Program-made: the position numbers and the translations under genes
Shown here: in pieces, positions 35,738 to 47,779 of the stretch
How positions within the stretch are numbered: the first letter of the stretch is position 1
How the letters are laid out: the number at the start of each line of letters is the position of its first letter
Notes under the pieces: model-generated
What the model was told of the DNA's origin: nothing
Database searches by the model: none
What the model saw: the letters and a program-made list of their open reading frames with translations, nothing else
From: Zychaea mexicana
Taxonomy: Eukaryota; Mucoromycota; Mucoromycetes; Mucorales; Lichtheimiaceae
Direction of reading: 5' to 3'
Assembly (NCBI RefSeq): GCF_025766255.1
Contig: NW_026516776.1
Location: 1 to 64,000 of the forward strand
Length of the DNA stretch: 64,000 bases

Positions 35738-38273
35738 TTGAAAGTTGGATGTAAAAGTGTAAGTGCTGTGAAAATAAGTGGTAAGAGAAATGAGAAGATA
35801 CGCGTACAGGTCACCTTAGTATCGTCAAAATGGCAACGGATTTAACCGATGTTGAATTTTGTACACACCCTATTTGGGAAAACGGGACTCTGCTATAAAA
35901 ATTTAATTGAGGTGGTTGTGAGCACCTAATAAGTGATCAAAAAAGGCAGTGATTTTTAGAAATATGATCAAGCAAGACGACGATAAAGAACGGACAGGCC
36001 ACCTCGTTAGCTATTCGCTATACCGATGCCTGACAGCCACCAAAAAGCTTAACTGTAATTGCTTTCGTCGTTGTTGTTTGGTCACATTGAAAGGGCAGAC
36101 AGCATATTATTACCTGCCGGATAATGAAAAAGCACAGACAATTAGTCTGCCATATATTTACTTGACATGACCCTTCTTACATTGATAATGCGAGCTCGAT
36201 TCTTTTTGTGAGGCTATATAGTATTACCCTATACTGCTTCATAGATGGCTCGTTTCACCTCTTCTTTTTTGTGGACTGACCGATCGAAATAAAGAGATTA
36301 GTACCACAGAATGTTATATGTGATATTTCATGCATGCAGATCGACAGCATCACCTGTGCAATGAGTACATCTGCGTGTGCTTTGATTCTAAGTTGAACGA
36401 TGGATTTCCGAGCGTCAGTGCATGAAAGTTTGAATTTTCATGTGATAATGGTTACGATTGACAACTCTGATTATCGTCTAAACGTGTTAATGTTATTTTT
36501 CCTTTGTCACAGAGCCTCCTCCACTTCGCAAATTTTTGGCTTACTCTCTCCAAAAGGTTGCAAAACAACAAAGTGATACTTGAAGAATTTGAGCCGTGGC
36601 AAGAGACGTTCGATTATACCGTATCTCTCCCCATTGGACTATATGAACCTTGCAAAACTATGTTTGACGATCTCGTTTTGGTTATAATGACGTATCTTTT
36701 TCCCAAAGTTTTTAGCTATTCAATATGTCTGTTTGTAGTGAGATTCTTGATAAATCATGTATTACGGTTAAGAACGCGATGACAACAAAATTCTCGTCAC
36801 GGATTTTTTAGACATCAACATTTGGGTATGTAAACTTGCACTACGACAGGATCGAAAACCGTATTTCTTCAACTTAACGAAAACGTAAACGACCGTCACC
36901 GCGTCATAGACTTGACCCGAATTTTAAGATGCCTGGTACTTCAACCAGTATAATTAGCAAATTTATGAAAGAATCCAGCAAACCCCACAGTAAAATGAGA
37001 AGCAAAACGACGTGCTATCGAAGAAGATTTACAGATATCTTAGACATTAATCGTACGCGCCGCTAATTCAGATCTGATGAGTTCTGATGAGTAAGTTTTC
37101 CAATTTTTTTATGTTGTCAAACATCGTTGAATAAACGAAATATTATGTAGTAGCACCATAGTTTAGAACAAATTTGTGAGCTCTCAAAAAATGTTGCTGA
37201 GCAGAACAGACATTTTAATAGCGTCAAAGGCAAGCTCGAGCCTTCCTGTCGCAAATCGACTATCTTATCCTTGCAAAAGAAGACATACAACAAGTTACTA
37301 ACCTGAATGAAAAAGAAGAGATGTATTAAGTGCAATAAGAGAAAAGTAGCAGTCAATAAACATAAGAATGAACGAAGCCATTCTCGGCAAGCTTCCGAAT
37401 TTACCTATGCCACGATGATCGGAAGCATGTTTCTTTCGCTTGGAATGGATTAACAAAGTACAGTATTGTAACACTTATTATCAGCAGCAGTAGCTTATAC
37501 GTGTAATGATCGTGAAGATTTATAGAGGGGGAGTAGCAGCAGGAGTGTGGTGCCTGGGAAGGATGCTATGGTATCCACAAAATGGTCTCTCTGGAACCGG
37601 GGGTCAACCTGATGCTGCTGTATACTACTCTCTTCAAACTAAAAGCTTTTATTGGGCCAGGACAACTACATTCTGCAAGAAGAGCACGTATTGGGGCGTA
37701 TGTGCCGCTCCAACAACGGCACCGCCTCCGTTATTTAGCTATGTCGCCTCCATCTGTGGTACCGAACGGCTGGTAAAAGCTCTTAACAGAATCACCCACT
37801 CCTTTTCCTTTTTCCTTGCCATCGAAATGTTTGGTGCTGCACAACTGATATATCATACCTACAAGCTATGATTTCCCTCTGGTTTGTGTTCGTTTTTGTC
37901 TTGAAATATTAAGACATATAATAACTTTGTTATCATTGTCGTATGCAGCAGTAATTTTGGTGTGCGTATGGTAACAATGAATTTGCAGTTACTCATAGTC
38001 TTAGTAAAACTACTATAAGTAATATGGGTCAAATCTTGAAAATAACAAGAAAGCAATCTTATGCATACGCGCAGAATATTTATTCAGAACAGATTTTAAG
38101 CATCATTGTGCTTGTCGTCGAATGCAGATACGACTATACAGTAAGAGTTAAAAAAATATTTCGACCTGTGAAGTGCATAGTGAAGATCGTGCAGGATATA
38201 ATGCACTCCATCGTTCAACTAACCTAGTAGCGTATTTTCTGTTAGTTTGCAGCAGTGCATAACTACTATTGTA
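35738..38273. other. gene-poor region
   Basis: No supported gene. One ATG frame at 37506-37871 (121 codons, several Cys and aromatic residues) has no recognised domain and no splice-linked extension, so it is not called. The remainder is AT-rich. Confidence 0.4.
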
Positions 38274-38770
38274 TCATGTATGTGAAAGACGTGCTTTTGT
38301 TGTGACAGCAATAGAAGAACAAATCATCACCTCTGAAACGACATAAACGGTCTTTTGCTGACCATCGCTCAGAACCATAGCATTGGTATCCGAAGAAAGA
38401 ATGCTGAATGTCTTAATAAGCTTCAGGCTATTGTCACAATGCTTACGTTTAGATATGCCCAAAGAATGACTGTACGACAATAGGCAGCAGTAGACAACTT
38501 GGTGTAGAAAATAGGGTCATCGATCTCGGCATGACTGGCTTCACAAACACTCGTTCCAAGCAGTCCATCCAAAGCATCCTTGACAGGACTGGGAAACCTG
38601 GTGGTGCTCAACGCCATTCCACCTCGTTGTTCCATACCTGATGGAAGGGAACCGTTTAGTTTAAATGCAAGAGCTTCGAGATATTCCGTCGCTTGTTCTC
38701 TTTGGGTAGTAGTGACCGCACGAGCAGTAACCAAGAACATGGAAGATAGCATAAGGTAAGTCAAGATCAA
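38274..38770 (-). pseudogene. secreted Rhizomucor-type class 3 lipase, truncated relic
   Basis: The 5' part encodes a hydrophobic leader (MLSSMFLVTARA), a propeptide-like stretch, then EIDDPIFYTKLSTAAYCRTVI, which matches the start of mature zygomycete triacylglycerol lipases. A frameshift near 38450 is needed to continue with KHCDNSLKLIKTFSILSSDTNAMV and KTVYVV. After that the match ends: the GHSLGG nucleophile elbow, the Asp and the His are all missing, and no downstream exon restores them. The gene once coded for an extracellular lipase and is now dead. An in-frame ATG for the leader exists at about 38749. Confidence 0.75.
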
Positions 38771-40182
38771 TGCGATGGGGGTGATATAGCAGACAATCTC
38801 ATTGCTTTCAATAGTATGTAAAAGATCGGAGGTTGCTTCTTTTAGATACGGTTTGGATTGTTTCTTTTATGCGATTGTTATATCTGCCTTTTTTTTGGAG
38901 ATCTTGTTGCGCTTCGGTCCAGCCGTTTTATAACACTGGGATGATGAAAGGATTTTCCCTTTAATGGATTTTATCGATAATCCTTTGTATCATTAGAGAA
39001 GCTTTTCAAAGAAGCGCATGATAATTCTAATGAAAACCCGTGGGGCTCGCTATTGACCTAAAAAGTGAAATGAAGCGCCACTAGCCGATAAACCTAGGCA
39101 AGTGATGCTGTTCATGATACCGGTAGTAGCTCTATGTCCGCATCTCTACATGGTCTATTAAACCTGGCGAAGCCACGTATCAGTACAAACACATGAGGAG
39201 TTTCTGTTTCATTGTGCGTTTAGTTTGCGTGAAAAGATCTTTTCAAGAAAAGAATAACAATTATCAATTTATTGCACTTTTTTGTAAGTCCATTGTCAAA
39301 GCACATAGTACGCTAAGCTTTATAATAACGATGTCTGGTTGAAAAGATATTGGAATATGCATATTAGGTATCATATGTACGCTTTCATTTTTTGTTAATC
39401 ATATGAAGACAATCAGTGCTGATACTTTGCTACGATCCAATCTTTCGGATTGAAGGCGGACGCATATTTGCTGCTGACTGCCTGTTTTGTGCTTTTTCCA
39501 GGAACACAAGACTAGGCGAAATATGCATATGTTGAGAAGTTTTTTCCCAGCAGCAGTTGCAATTACGGTACTGAAAGTCTTGATAGCATTTCGTCCGTAG
39601 CAAACTGGCGATACATATGAAGTTTCATTGCGTGAGATCTTGATACATGATGCGAATTGTATGGTCGCTTTTGCTCTCATGCTCAGTTGGTTTTATAGAA
39701 ATGTATATAGAGAAAATTGCTCCAACTGTGTGCGACGTCCGTGTGCTGCTCAATGCAATTATTTATCAACCAAATAAGAAAGCGCGCGCGATATGTTACT
39801 TTACACAATCACAAACAGTACCTGCAGCGCCATCTAAATGATGAGTTGTGTGATGCGTGCGCCTTGATATTTGCCTTTCAGTAAAAATAGCAAAGTTCGA
39901 TGACAATCTAGTAGATACTTTTAGTCAGTAAAAGCATGCGTTGCAAGAAAACCTGATGATAGCATCATTTATAGCTTATAGGATAGCGCATATTATATCC
40001 CGGAAGAAGATTTTGTTCCAGCAATAACCGATTAAACGGTGGTTTATTGTTGAGTTTACAGAATGATATATGTACAAGGTGATTGCAATGAGATGGAAAC
40101 CGGGGGAGGAGAATTGTAAAATAGATATGCTTTTTTCTATGTTGTTGAGGCGATTACTTTTCGTTGGTGTTGTGTAATTTCT
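38771..40182. other. intergenic region, no gene seen
   Basis: About 1.4 kb of AT-rich DNA with only short frames. The part nearest 40183 is presumably the 3' UTR of ACH1. Confidence 0.45.
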
Positions 40183-42160
40183 TTACCATGAATCGAGCTT
40201 CATGGTACCGTTCTCCATCAAGTTGGTGTGCATCTTGAATGCCTTTTCAAGCATGTGGGGCTGATGACCGCGGCCAGCAGCCAAGCACTTCTTGGTAGCC
40301 ATGTCAAAGTAATCCTGGAGCATAGGCTTGTAGTCAGGGTGTGCACACTTGTCAATGACAACCTGGGCACGGTCGCGGGGGCAGAGACCACGCAAGTCAG
40401 CAAGACCCTGTTCAGTGACAATGACATCCAAGTCGTGTTCGGTCTGGTCAACGTGGGTGACGAAGGGAACAACGCACGAGATACCGGTAGGGTCCTTCTT
40501 GGAGGGACGAGCGGAGGGGGTGTGCATGATACTCAACTTGGCGTTACGCAAGAAATCGGCAGAGCCACCAAGACCGTTGAGCATACCGGAGCCACAGACC
40601 ATGGTGGAGTTGGCATGGGCATAGATATCAACTTCGACAGGGGTGTTCATGGCAATGGAGCCCAAGCGACGGATAACTTCGGGAGAGTTGGAGACCTGCT
40701 GCGAGCGCAACAACAAGCGATCCTTGTACTGTTCCCAGTTGTTGTAGAACTGATCGAAACCTTCTGGCGAGAAACGGATCGATGTAGCACTGGCAAACTT
40801 GAGCTTGTCAGAGTCGAAGAATTCGAGGAAAGTGTCCTGCAACACCTCAGTGAAGCTAATAAGAATGGGCAATTTATCAGATTAGGTTCTCATGCTCACC
40901 CAGTGATTTTCATGCTCAAACTCCTAATAATAAACCACACCACGCTGTCCAAACACTGCGCGGGAAATCACGGGAAGGGAAATTTATGCCTACACAGTGA
41001 CATCCTTGAAGGGCGACTTGGCCAAACCGCCAATAACGGCATTGGCAATGTTACCGATACCGGACTGAAGAGGCAGCAGGTTTTCGGGAAGACGGCCTTG
41101 CTTGACTTCGTGGCTCAAGAAATCGATCAAGTGACCAGCGATAGCCTCAGAGGTATCGTCAGAAGGCGAGTTGGGGCCGGTGTTATCCGGACGATCACTT
41201 TCAACAATGGCCAAAATCTTATCCTGATCAATCGGGATGGCAGTCTGTCAAAAAAAAATTGCAAAGTCAGCAAACGTGTTACCATCACCTTTCTCCAAAT
41301 AGCCAAAGCGAGTTAAAAAAAAAAGGCAAGACCCAGCTGCCCGGTATGTCACTTACCGAGCCGATTCTGTCCTCGGTGCTCATGATCAAGTAGGGCTTGC
41401 GGTTAGGGGGAGCGTCTCCCATGACAATGTCGTGAAGACCTTCGAACGAAGGAATGCGGGTATTGACTTCAATGATGACCTTGTCAGCCATTTGGAGAAG
41501 TTCGGGAGTGGCACCAACAGATGCACCGGGTACAATGGCACCATCTTCAGTAATAGCGGTAGCCTCGACAATAACAACGTCAAGCTTGTTGTTGGCCTTG
41601 TCCTTGGTGTAGTAACCTAAAGATCACCCGCGTAAGTATTGTCACCAACATTTGCGAACCTTTCTTTATCTTGCTTTTTTTGTGTTACATACCATACAAA
41701 AGATCCTGAGGAAACATTGACAAGTGCTTATCGGCGAAACGGATGCGACCTTCGTTAATACCCTTCTTGATGTTCTTACCGACCTGATGGGGGTAACGAC
41801 GGTCGATCATGTCGAGACCAGCCCAACGGTCCTCAGTCTCTGCACCGGTGGAGGCACCAACGAAAAGGTTGAACTTCATCTTGCCCTGGAGGTTGTTGGA
41901 TTCAACGTGGTCAGCAAGAGCAGTAGGGATCATCTTGGGGTAACCGACACCAGTGAAACCGGACCAGCCGAGGTATCTAATTAGTCGCCATGATTAGAAA
42001 TTGAGCATATTTTCTCTGCAAAGCATCCCAGGATGGAATGGCAGAACGAAGCTTACTGGCCATTCTGGAAGTAGGGAAGGGTTTCCTCGGCCTTCATGAC
42101 CTTGTTGAGGAGTTGTGGGCGACGAACACGGGATTTCAAAGCAGCACTGACAGAAGCCAT
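40183..42160 (-). CDS. ACH1: acetyl-CoA hydrolase / succinyl-CoA:acetate CoA-transferase
   Basis: Five exons (42160-42057, 41976-41693, 41616-41357, 41244-40994, 40855-40183) encode 523 aa, close to yeast Ach1. The enzyme moves CoA between succinyl-CoA and acetate (or hydrolyses acetyl-CoA) in mitochondria, protecting against acetate and feeding the TCA cycle. Family blocks include [85 protein letters not shown] and the C-terminal [11 protein letters not shown]. The N terminus ([20 protein letters not shown]) is basic and hydroxylated without acids, suiting a mitochondrial presequence. The codon usage is strongly biased, which suggests high expression. Confidence 0.95.
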
Positions 42161-42235
42161 CTTTGGATGTGGAGAAGTAAAGAAAAGAAAAAAAGAAAAA
42201 GATGAAAGTATTCCATTCTGAACATCCGGTGTCCG

Positions 42236-42243
42236 TTTATATA
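42236..42243 (-). promoter_or_regulatory. TATA box of ACH1
   Basis: TATATAAA on the minus strand, 76 bp before the ACH1 ATG. It is followed by a purine-rich (plus strand) leader at 42178-42210. Confidence 0.5.
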
Positions 42244-44414
42244 CGACGGTCGGACATGAAGCTGGATGTGTTTAGGCGAGACGCGCTCTGGGCGGGACCT
42301 GGCATTAAGCAGGAGACACTCCATTGAGCTGTATGTGCGGAGTGAGACGGAATATTGTTTGGTTTTTGGTTGTTGTGGGGTTCCTTCTAAACTGTTACTC
42401 CGAATATGCCGTTCGTTTCACTGTTTTCTACGGCAGATGACGTTCAAGCTCTCTGTCGACCCCATCCCCGGTGGTATGAGAAAAGTCACTGGATCGTTAT
42501 TGTCCATCCGGACAAGTGGATCAAGGTTATAGATGGATTCAAAGTCAGCAACGGCCAAGTGGTACGGTGATCGTGGGGCTTATTTGACATGCTTATACAT
42601 GTCCATGTAAAAAGTATCTCAATGTTTACTGTTGTATAAAGGCTGCTACTTTCTTCACGTAACGGTACGGTAGAATTACAATCCGTCGGATGTAGTGCAC
42701 TGTTCCTTATTTTGCCCCGTGGGGTTTCTTTATCCGCCGAACTAAATTGGTTTCATTCACCTGTAGGAAACAAAGGAAACAACCATCGGCTAAAACTTAA
42801 GGAGCGGACTCCATTTTCAATGTACAAAAACGGTTATCCTAATAGCTGGCCCGAGCTGTCAGGCAAACCGAAGCTCCAAAACGTACAACCGATTCAACCC
42901 ACTATCATGCGTAGTATATGCGTGGGGTGTCTTTTTTTTTGTTTACTGTTGCATCCGACGACTGGAAACCCCGGGGTTACCTATTGAATACTCGCTAAAA
43001 AAAGTTTATCGCAGTACGATATGCTAGTTTAAGCGGATATCGCTAAAATGATGTAGGCAGAGTTTTCAGTAAATGATGCACCTGGCATGGAATACGGCTA
43101 AAGATGCTGCTGCTGTTGCGTGATGAGTTCTCTTGTTTTCGTTAATATGTTTTCTCGTATCTCCAATTATTTTATGAGCGACAAAGCTTGTTTTGGTTGA
43201 AGTGGTAAAAAGGAAAATCCGGTCGTGCTGATCGTACTGAACATCGCTCGAGACAATATGGAGTTGCGAGACCCCAAACGTTATTGCTACCGTCCACTTT
43301 CCCTTGTCAGCGGCCATTTCTGGACCGATGTGCTAACTGAATGGCATTTTGCAGCTTTGATCCTGCCCATTGTAAAGGCGTAAAAAGTAAAAGATCATGA
43401 TTCCCGGCACCTGGTTTTCGAGCTCCCATCCTTTTTATATGCGCAGATCTGCATTCATTTCTCACATGAGCTCATCGCACTGTTTAGAATCCGATCCGAT
43501 CACCTTTAGCCGTGCCTAAACCTTTCAGAACGATGATAAAGCATAAACATCAACCCACAGCGGCGGGGCTCTGATCTGTTTGTTGTCCGGCCCTAAAACT
43601 GTTGTGATGGATCGCTATCGTAGGAAAAGCATCCATGTATAGGTTACTACTTATATCACAGATCAAGCACTCTTTTATGGGTGTCATCAACTGTCAATAT
43701 TATAGGCTTTACATGTACAATAATCGCTATTTGTGTATATAGAGTCGTCGACATATACTATGGTCATGGTTTGCAATAGTAGTCATTCTTAATAAAGTTT
43801 AGGTATCAATATTTCAGCTGATACATAGCTTTCGCTGCACCGAGGGTTCACTGCCTTATATATCTGAATTCAACACCCGTAAGCACTTATTGCATGTTTA
43901 TTTATTTCAATAATGAGTGAAGCGATGAACAACTCAGTTCGACTAAGATGATCCGTCCGTACGGTAAATGCGGCATACAGTGCTAGTATAGGGAAGTACA
44001 AAAGATGTAATCATGTAGAATGTTCACGATGTGGCATGGCGGCCCGCTTTCCTCGTAGTAGTTGGCAGTTGTGTTGTCTGCTTACTTCCTTGTTTATAGA
44101 CCTGTCGCCAAATGTCAACACTACTCCACGGCAACAAAGTTTGCATATTTACGTGCTGTATTTGGTTATATAAACCTCTCGGATTTCTCAGCGTAACATG
44201 CTCTGCCCTATGATAGTAATTTTTTCAAAAGGGCATATAACGGCGGGTGGAATAATTTCAAATATAACGGACTAATTGCGTCCCATTATTAGTATTATCT
44301 TCCTTTAACACTATCTTGTTTAATAAATGGTAAATCAATGCTTAGTGAAATGATCAAACGATTTGTTTATATTTTATGTCACAAATATACAACAAAGCAA
44401 CTGCTCTAGTATAT
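42244..44414. other. intergenic region upstream of ACH1
   Basis: About 2.2 kb. An 83-codon ATG frame on the minus strand (43317-43066) has a plausible composition but no recognised family and no splice context, so it is mentioned only. No other gene is supported. Confidence 0.4.
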
Positions 44415-46555
44415 TTAATTTAAAGCATCTGTACGCTTGACTACGCGCATTATTGGTTTCGTGGGCGGAGTGACGATACCTGCATTGACAAGCTTGTCCA
44501 AATCTGGGTATACAGGCACACCGTTCTCATCTAGAGCAGGCTCGATTACGCATTGCGAGAATAGTTTTACCCATTCGTTAAAGATCACCAATTCGGCCTA
44601 CATTGTGTATCAATATATGCCACGTTAATATACCGGCATATCGTTATCATTATCATAGAAGCCTTTTGTCCCACGTACCAGAAAAGCGCCTGGACAAACA
44701 CGTCTAATATTTGTAACAGAATAGTAAGTACTTGATACTTTACACAACGTCTTGATAACGGTCATTTTCATGTCTATTTACCTTCCCCATCCAAAATTAA
44801 ATTGATCTCGCCCTTCAGCAGGCGGCGCATTTGCTGAAGTGTGCATCGGCTTCATATCTCCGAGGAACCGATCTGGTATGAACTTGTCTCCGTCAGGGTA
44901 GAATGCTTCGTCGCGGTGAATAGCATGCATGCTACATACAACGCTTGCTCCCTTAGGTATAAGGTAACCATCAACCTCGACTGTTTAATATATATGAATC
45001 AGTCTCAATGGAGCCAAAAAAAAATAGAAATAATGAAAACATTTTTCGTGCTCACAATCTTCAGTTGCTTCGTGAGGTATACCAAAAAATGTTGTAGGAC
45101 GGAACCGCATGCATTCCTTCTGCACAGAGATTGAGAATGGAAGGCTGTTACGATCATCGTATGTTGGAAGTCTTCCGCTTGTACGAACAAACTGATCCAA
45201 TTCGCCTCGAATTTTCTTTTGTACTTCTGGATGATGACAAAGAATCATCGCTGACCACGTGAGCATCACAGCAGTGGTTTCTGTTCCAGCAAGGATAGAG
45301 TCAGCTAGTGAAAACCCCCCAATGCTTTTTCGTTAGTTTCGGTGACGTCTCCCTTATAAACAAGTGCATAGCTTTCTATCCTCATTAATGGCACTAACCT
45401 AACGCGACCAAAACATTTTCATACTCATTCACATCCTCCATTTCAAATAACGTCTTTGCAAGGCAATCGGCATCGTTATCCAAACACTCTTGAATAAGCC
45501 GTCTAAACGTTGGATTTCTTTTCTCCCTGATAAACTTGTCCATATTCTGTCTTTTTCTGAATATCACATCTAGGACCGCTGTAATGGGCAAGAAAGTATT
45601 CATTTCCTCCGCCGGTGACGAGCGCTTGCCACCTTCTGCCATAAGGTATGTGATTTCGTGGAACAGAGGATCCTCGGTGGATTTGGCCCTTTTTCCAAAG
45701 CAGGTAGACAGAATCACGTTCAATGATGCAAAATGGAAGGGGTCAGATACATCGACGGAGCCGTCTCGAGCTGTGACCGCCAGTAGCTTTTGCACGGCTT
45801 CTTCGGCCTCGGGATGTATCAATTTTTCGAGTTTATGTCGATTTTTTGGTGAAAGCGCTTGTAGTGCTGATCAATAGAAAGATAGTGGATCAGTAAGTTG
45901 ACACTGATAGCAGAGCAACGAATTTATGTTGCACAGAAGCATAGAGAACTTACTAGCACCGCGTGTTTTTTTCCATTGGATTGACGGATTGCCGGCGACG
46001 ATACCTTTGCTTCCGAGAGCATAGTAATCGCATAAAAATGTTGTATGGGGCCGAGCTGATGTGTACTTGCCATTAACACCGAAAATGAGATGTGCAAGAT
46101 GAGGCTCACTAACGCAGACCCACTGCTTGACCCCCATCCGAACCATTATAATAGGACCTATATGACAAATACACACATCAACTTTTGGACGATGACCGAA
46201 TTTTTGTTCCTCAAGAAACGATGTGCAAAAGGGCTCTGACCTAATTCCTTATGCCATTTGTTAAACTGAGTAGCTGGCACTTCTTCAAGTGAAAGCAAAT
46301 GACCTGCAAGATTTTAAGTATCAAGTCGACCAATTTATCTCGTAATATACCTTCGACTGACAATTATAGCGTACCCAAGTATGGTATGGCTCCTTTGGGA
46401 GATGGTATTTTTCTCAAACCGCTCTTATTGTTGCCACTCGTAAAAGATGATACCAGTAGATATGCTCCAGCTACAGCACCAAGCGTTATTGCAATTGCAC
46501 TTCCAGGGGAGTTCGATACGGTTTTGAGTAAGTCTGAGTCGCGATGCAGAGCCAT
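44415..46555 (-). CDS. cytochrome P450, CYP509-like (copy 1)
   Basis: Eight exons (46555-46375, 46303-46241, 46157-45954, 45866-45399, 45304-45056, 44980-44782, 44703-44679, 44597-44415) give 523 aa. It begins with a membrane anchor (about 15-37), then a basic/Pro hinge (LRKIPSPKGAIPYLG). P450 landmarks: I-helix AGTETT (311-316), K-helix ExxR in KECMRFRP, a PxRF-type PDRFL, and the heme loop FGWGRRVCPGA with Cys458. P450s of this type are ER heme monooxygenases that take electrons from CPR; the substrate is unknown. A tandem paralogue lies 1.2 kb upstream with the same exon plan. The CY509 relationship is from motif memory and moderately sure. Confidence 0.9.
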
Positions 46556-47779
46556 TTTAGAAACGTAGAAAGAAAAAGTATGCAGAAATCTAGTTTTTCG
46601 ACGCTCATTATTTCTACTAAATTGTTGATCGTATCAAGCCTCTCGGTGTCACCTTCAGGCTATATCTTCATTTTAGTCTCACAACAATCACCATGGTTTC
46701 AATCTCATCGCTGGTAAAAGTATCTGGGTTATATTGCTTTAGTCCTGCCACATGTTCGTCTCTTTATCGCTGCATTTTTTAATGTACTGTCAGCGAAGAA
46801 TGGTCGATATTACATACTCCTATCGTTCGGCATATCTTGTTTATGTATCACCCCGGATACACACAACTTATACCAGATCACGAGAAAAACAACAAGAGGA
46901 GGCTCTGTATCAAACAGGGTGTATTAGGTGTAACGTGGTTGTTATCAAAATAAACATCATTAACAGCTTGCCAGCAGCCGCGGGGACTAAACCCTATCAT
47001 GAATAGTTGTAAGGAGCAGATATCGTGAGCCCTGCGCCGCTCCCAGGTCACTAAACCGGTCATGCCATTCTTTTAACTAGCTGATGTGTAAACAACACTG
47101 TCTTCCCGTAAATCCCAGCTTTCTTCTGCTGTACTGTACACTAATAGCTACCGCTGTGTTGGGTTATGACAGTTGCACGAAGCTTCGGTATGCTCGGTTC
47201 TGAACGTGGCTAAGTAAGGGTACACAAAACACTAATACGTCAGTATCATGGTACATCAACAAGGGTTTTTACAGTCGCAACAGTAAAACTAAATAGCTAT
47301 CGTATGTATGTTTGTTTAAATGTTTTACAATCTCGCTAATCCAACCTGTTGTCTGATATACTATGCTGCTATGTAACAGTAAGAATTACAAAGATTATCA
47401 AACGAGTTGGTTTCTACTTTACAACTAGGTGTTAGCTGATAATCTATATATCTGAGCTCGTGGTCTCGTTTTTTACTTCATGTGCTAAATAAATTGTGGC
47501 CATCGATTGTTATGTAAGTTACGTTCAGCTGATGAGAAAACTGTTCTGTAGTTTAATATATCTATTTTTCTTCTTGTTGCCCCCTCCGTTCTCAGAAAAC
47601 CAAGTATAAGTACTGTAAATACAGCATAGCAGTAAGGCTATTTACCACAGTGTAAATGCTCTCAAACATGTAACTGAAAAAGCAGTAAGAAAGTCGATTC
47701 TCTCTCTCTACTGAGAAAGTAATAAATTGAGATAGGATGTTTAATGCTCTTAAGATATACATGTTGCTACTGAGGATGA
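46556..47779. other. intergenic region between the two P450 genes
   Basis: About 1.2 kb between tandem genes, containing the 3' end of copy 2 and the promoter of copy 1. No gene or repeat is recognised. Confidence 0.5.

Noticed and set aside
37506..37871. ATG frame of 121 codons with several Cys
   Set aside because: Some protein-like character but no family, signal peptide or extension; insufficient support.
40228..41316. Plus-strand frame of 362 codons
   Set aside because: It lies exactly antisense to the highly codon-biased ACH1 exons and even crosses an ACH1 intron; it has no domain. It is a shadow frame.
45283..45300. Glu in place of Asp in the I-helix AGTETT of P450 copy 1
   Set aside because: The consensus allows Asp or Glu at this position, so it is not a sign of inactivation.
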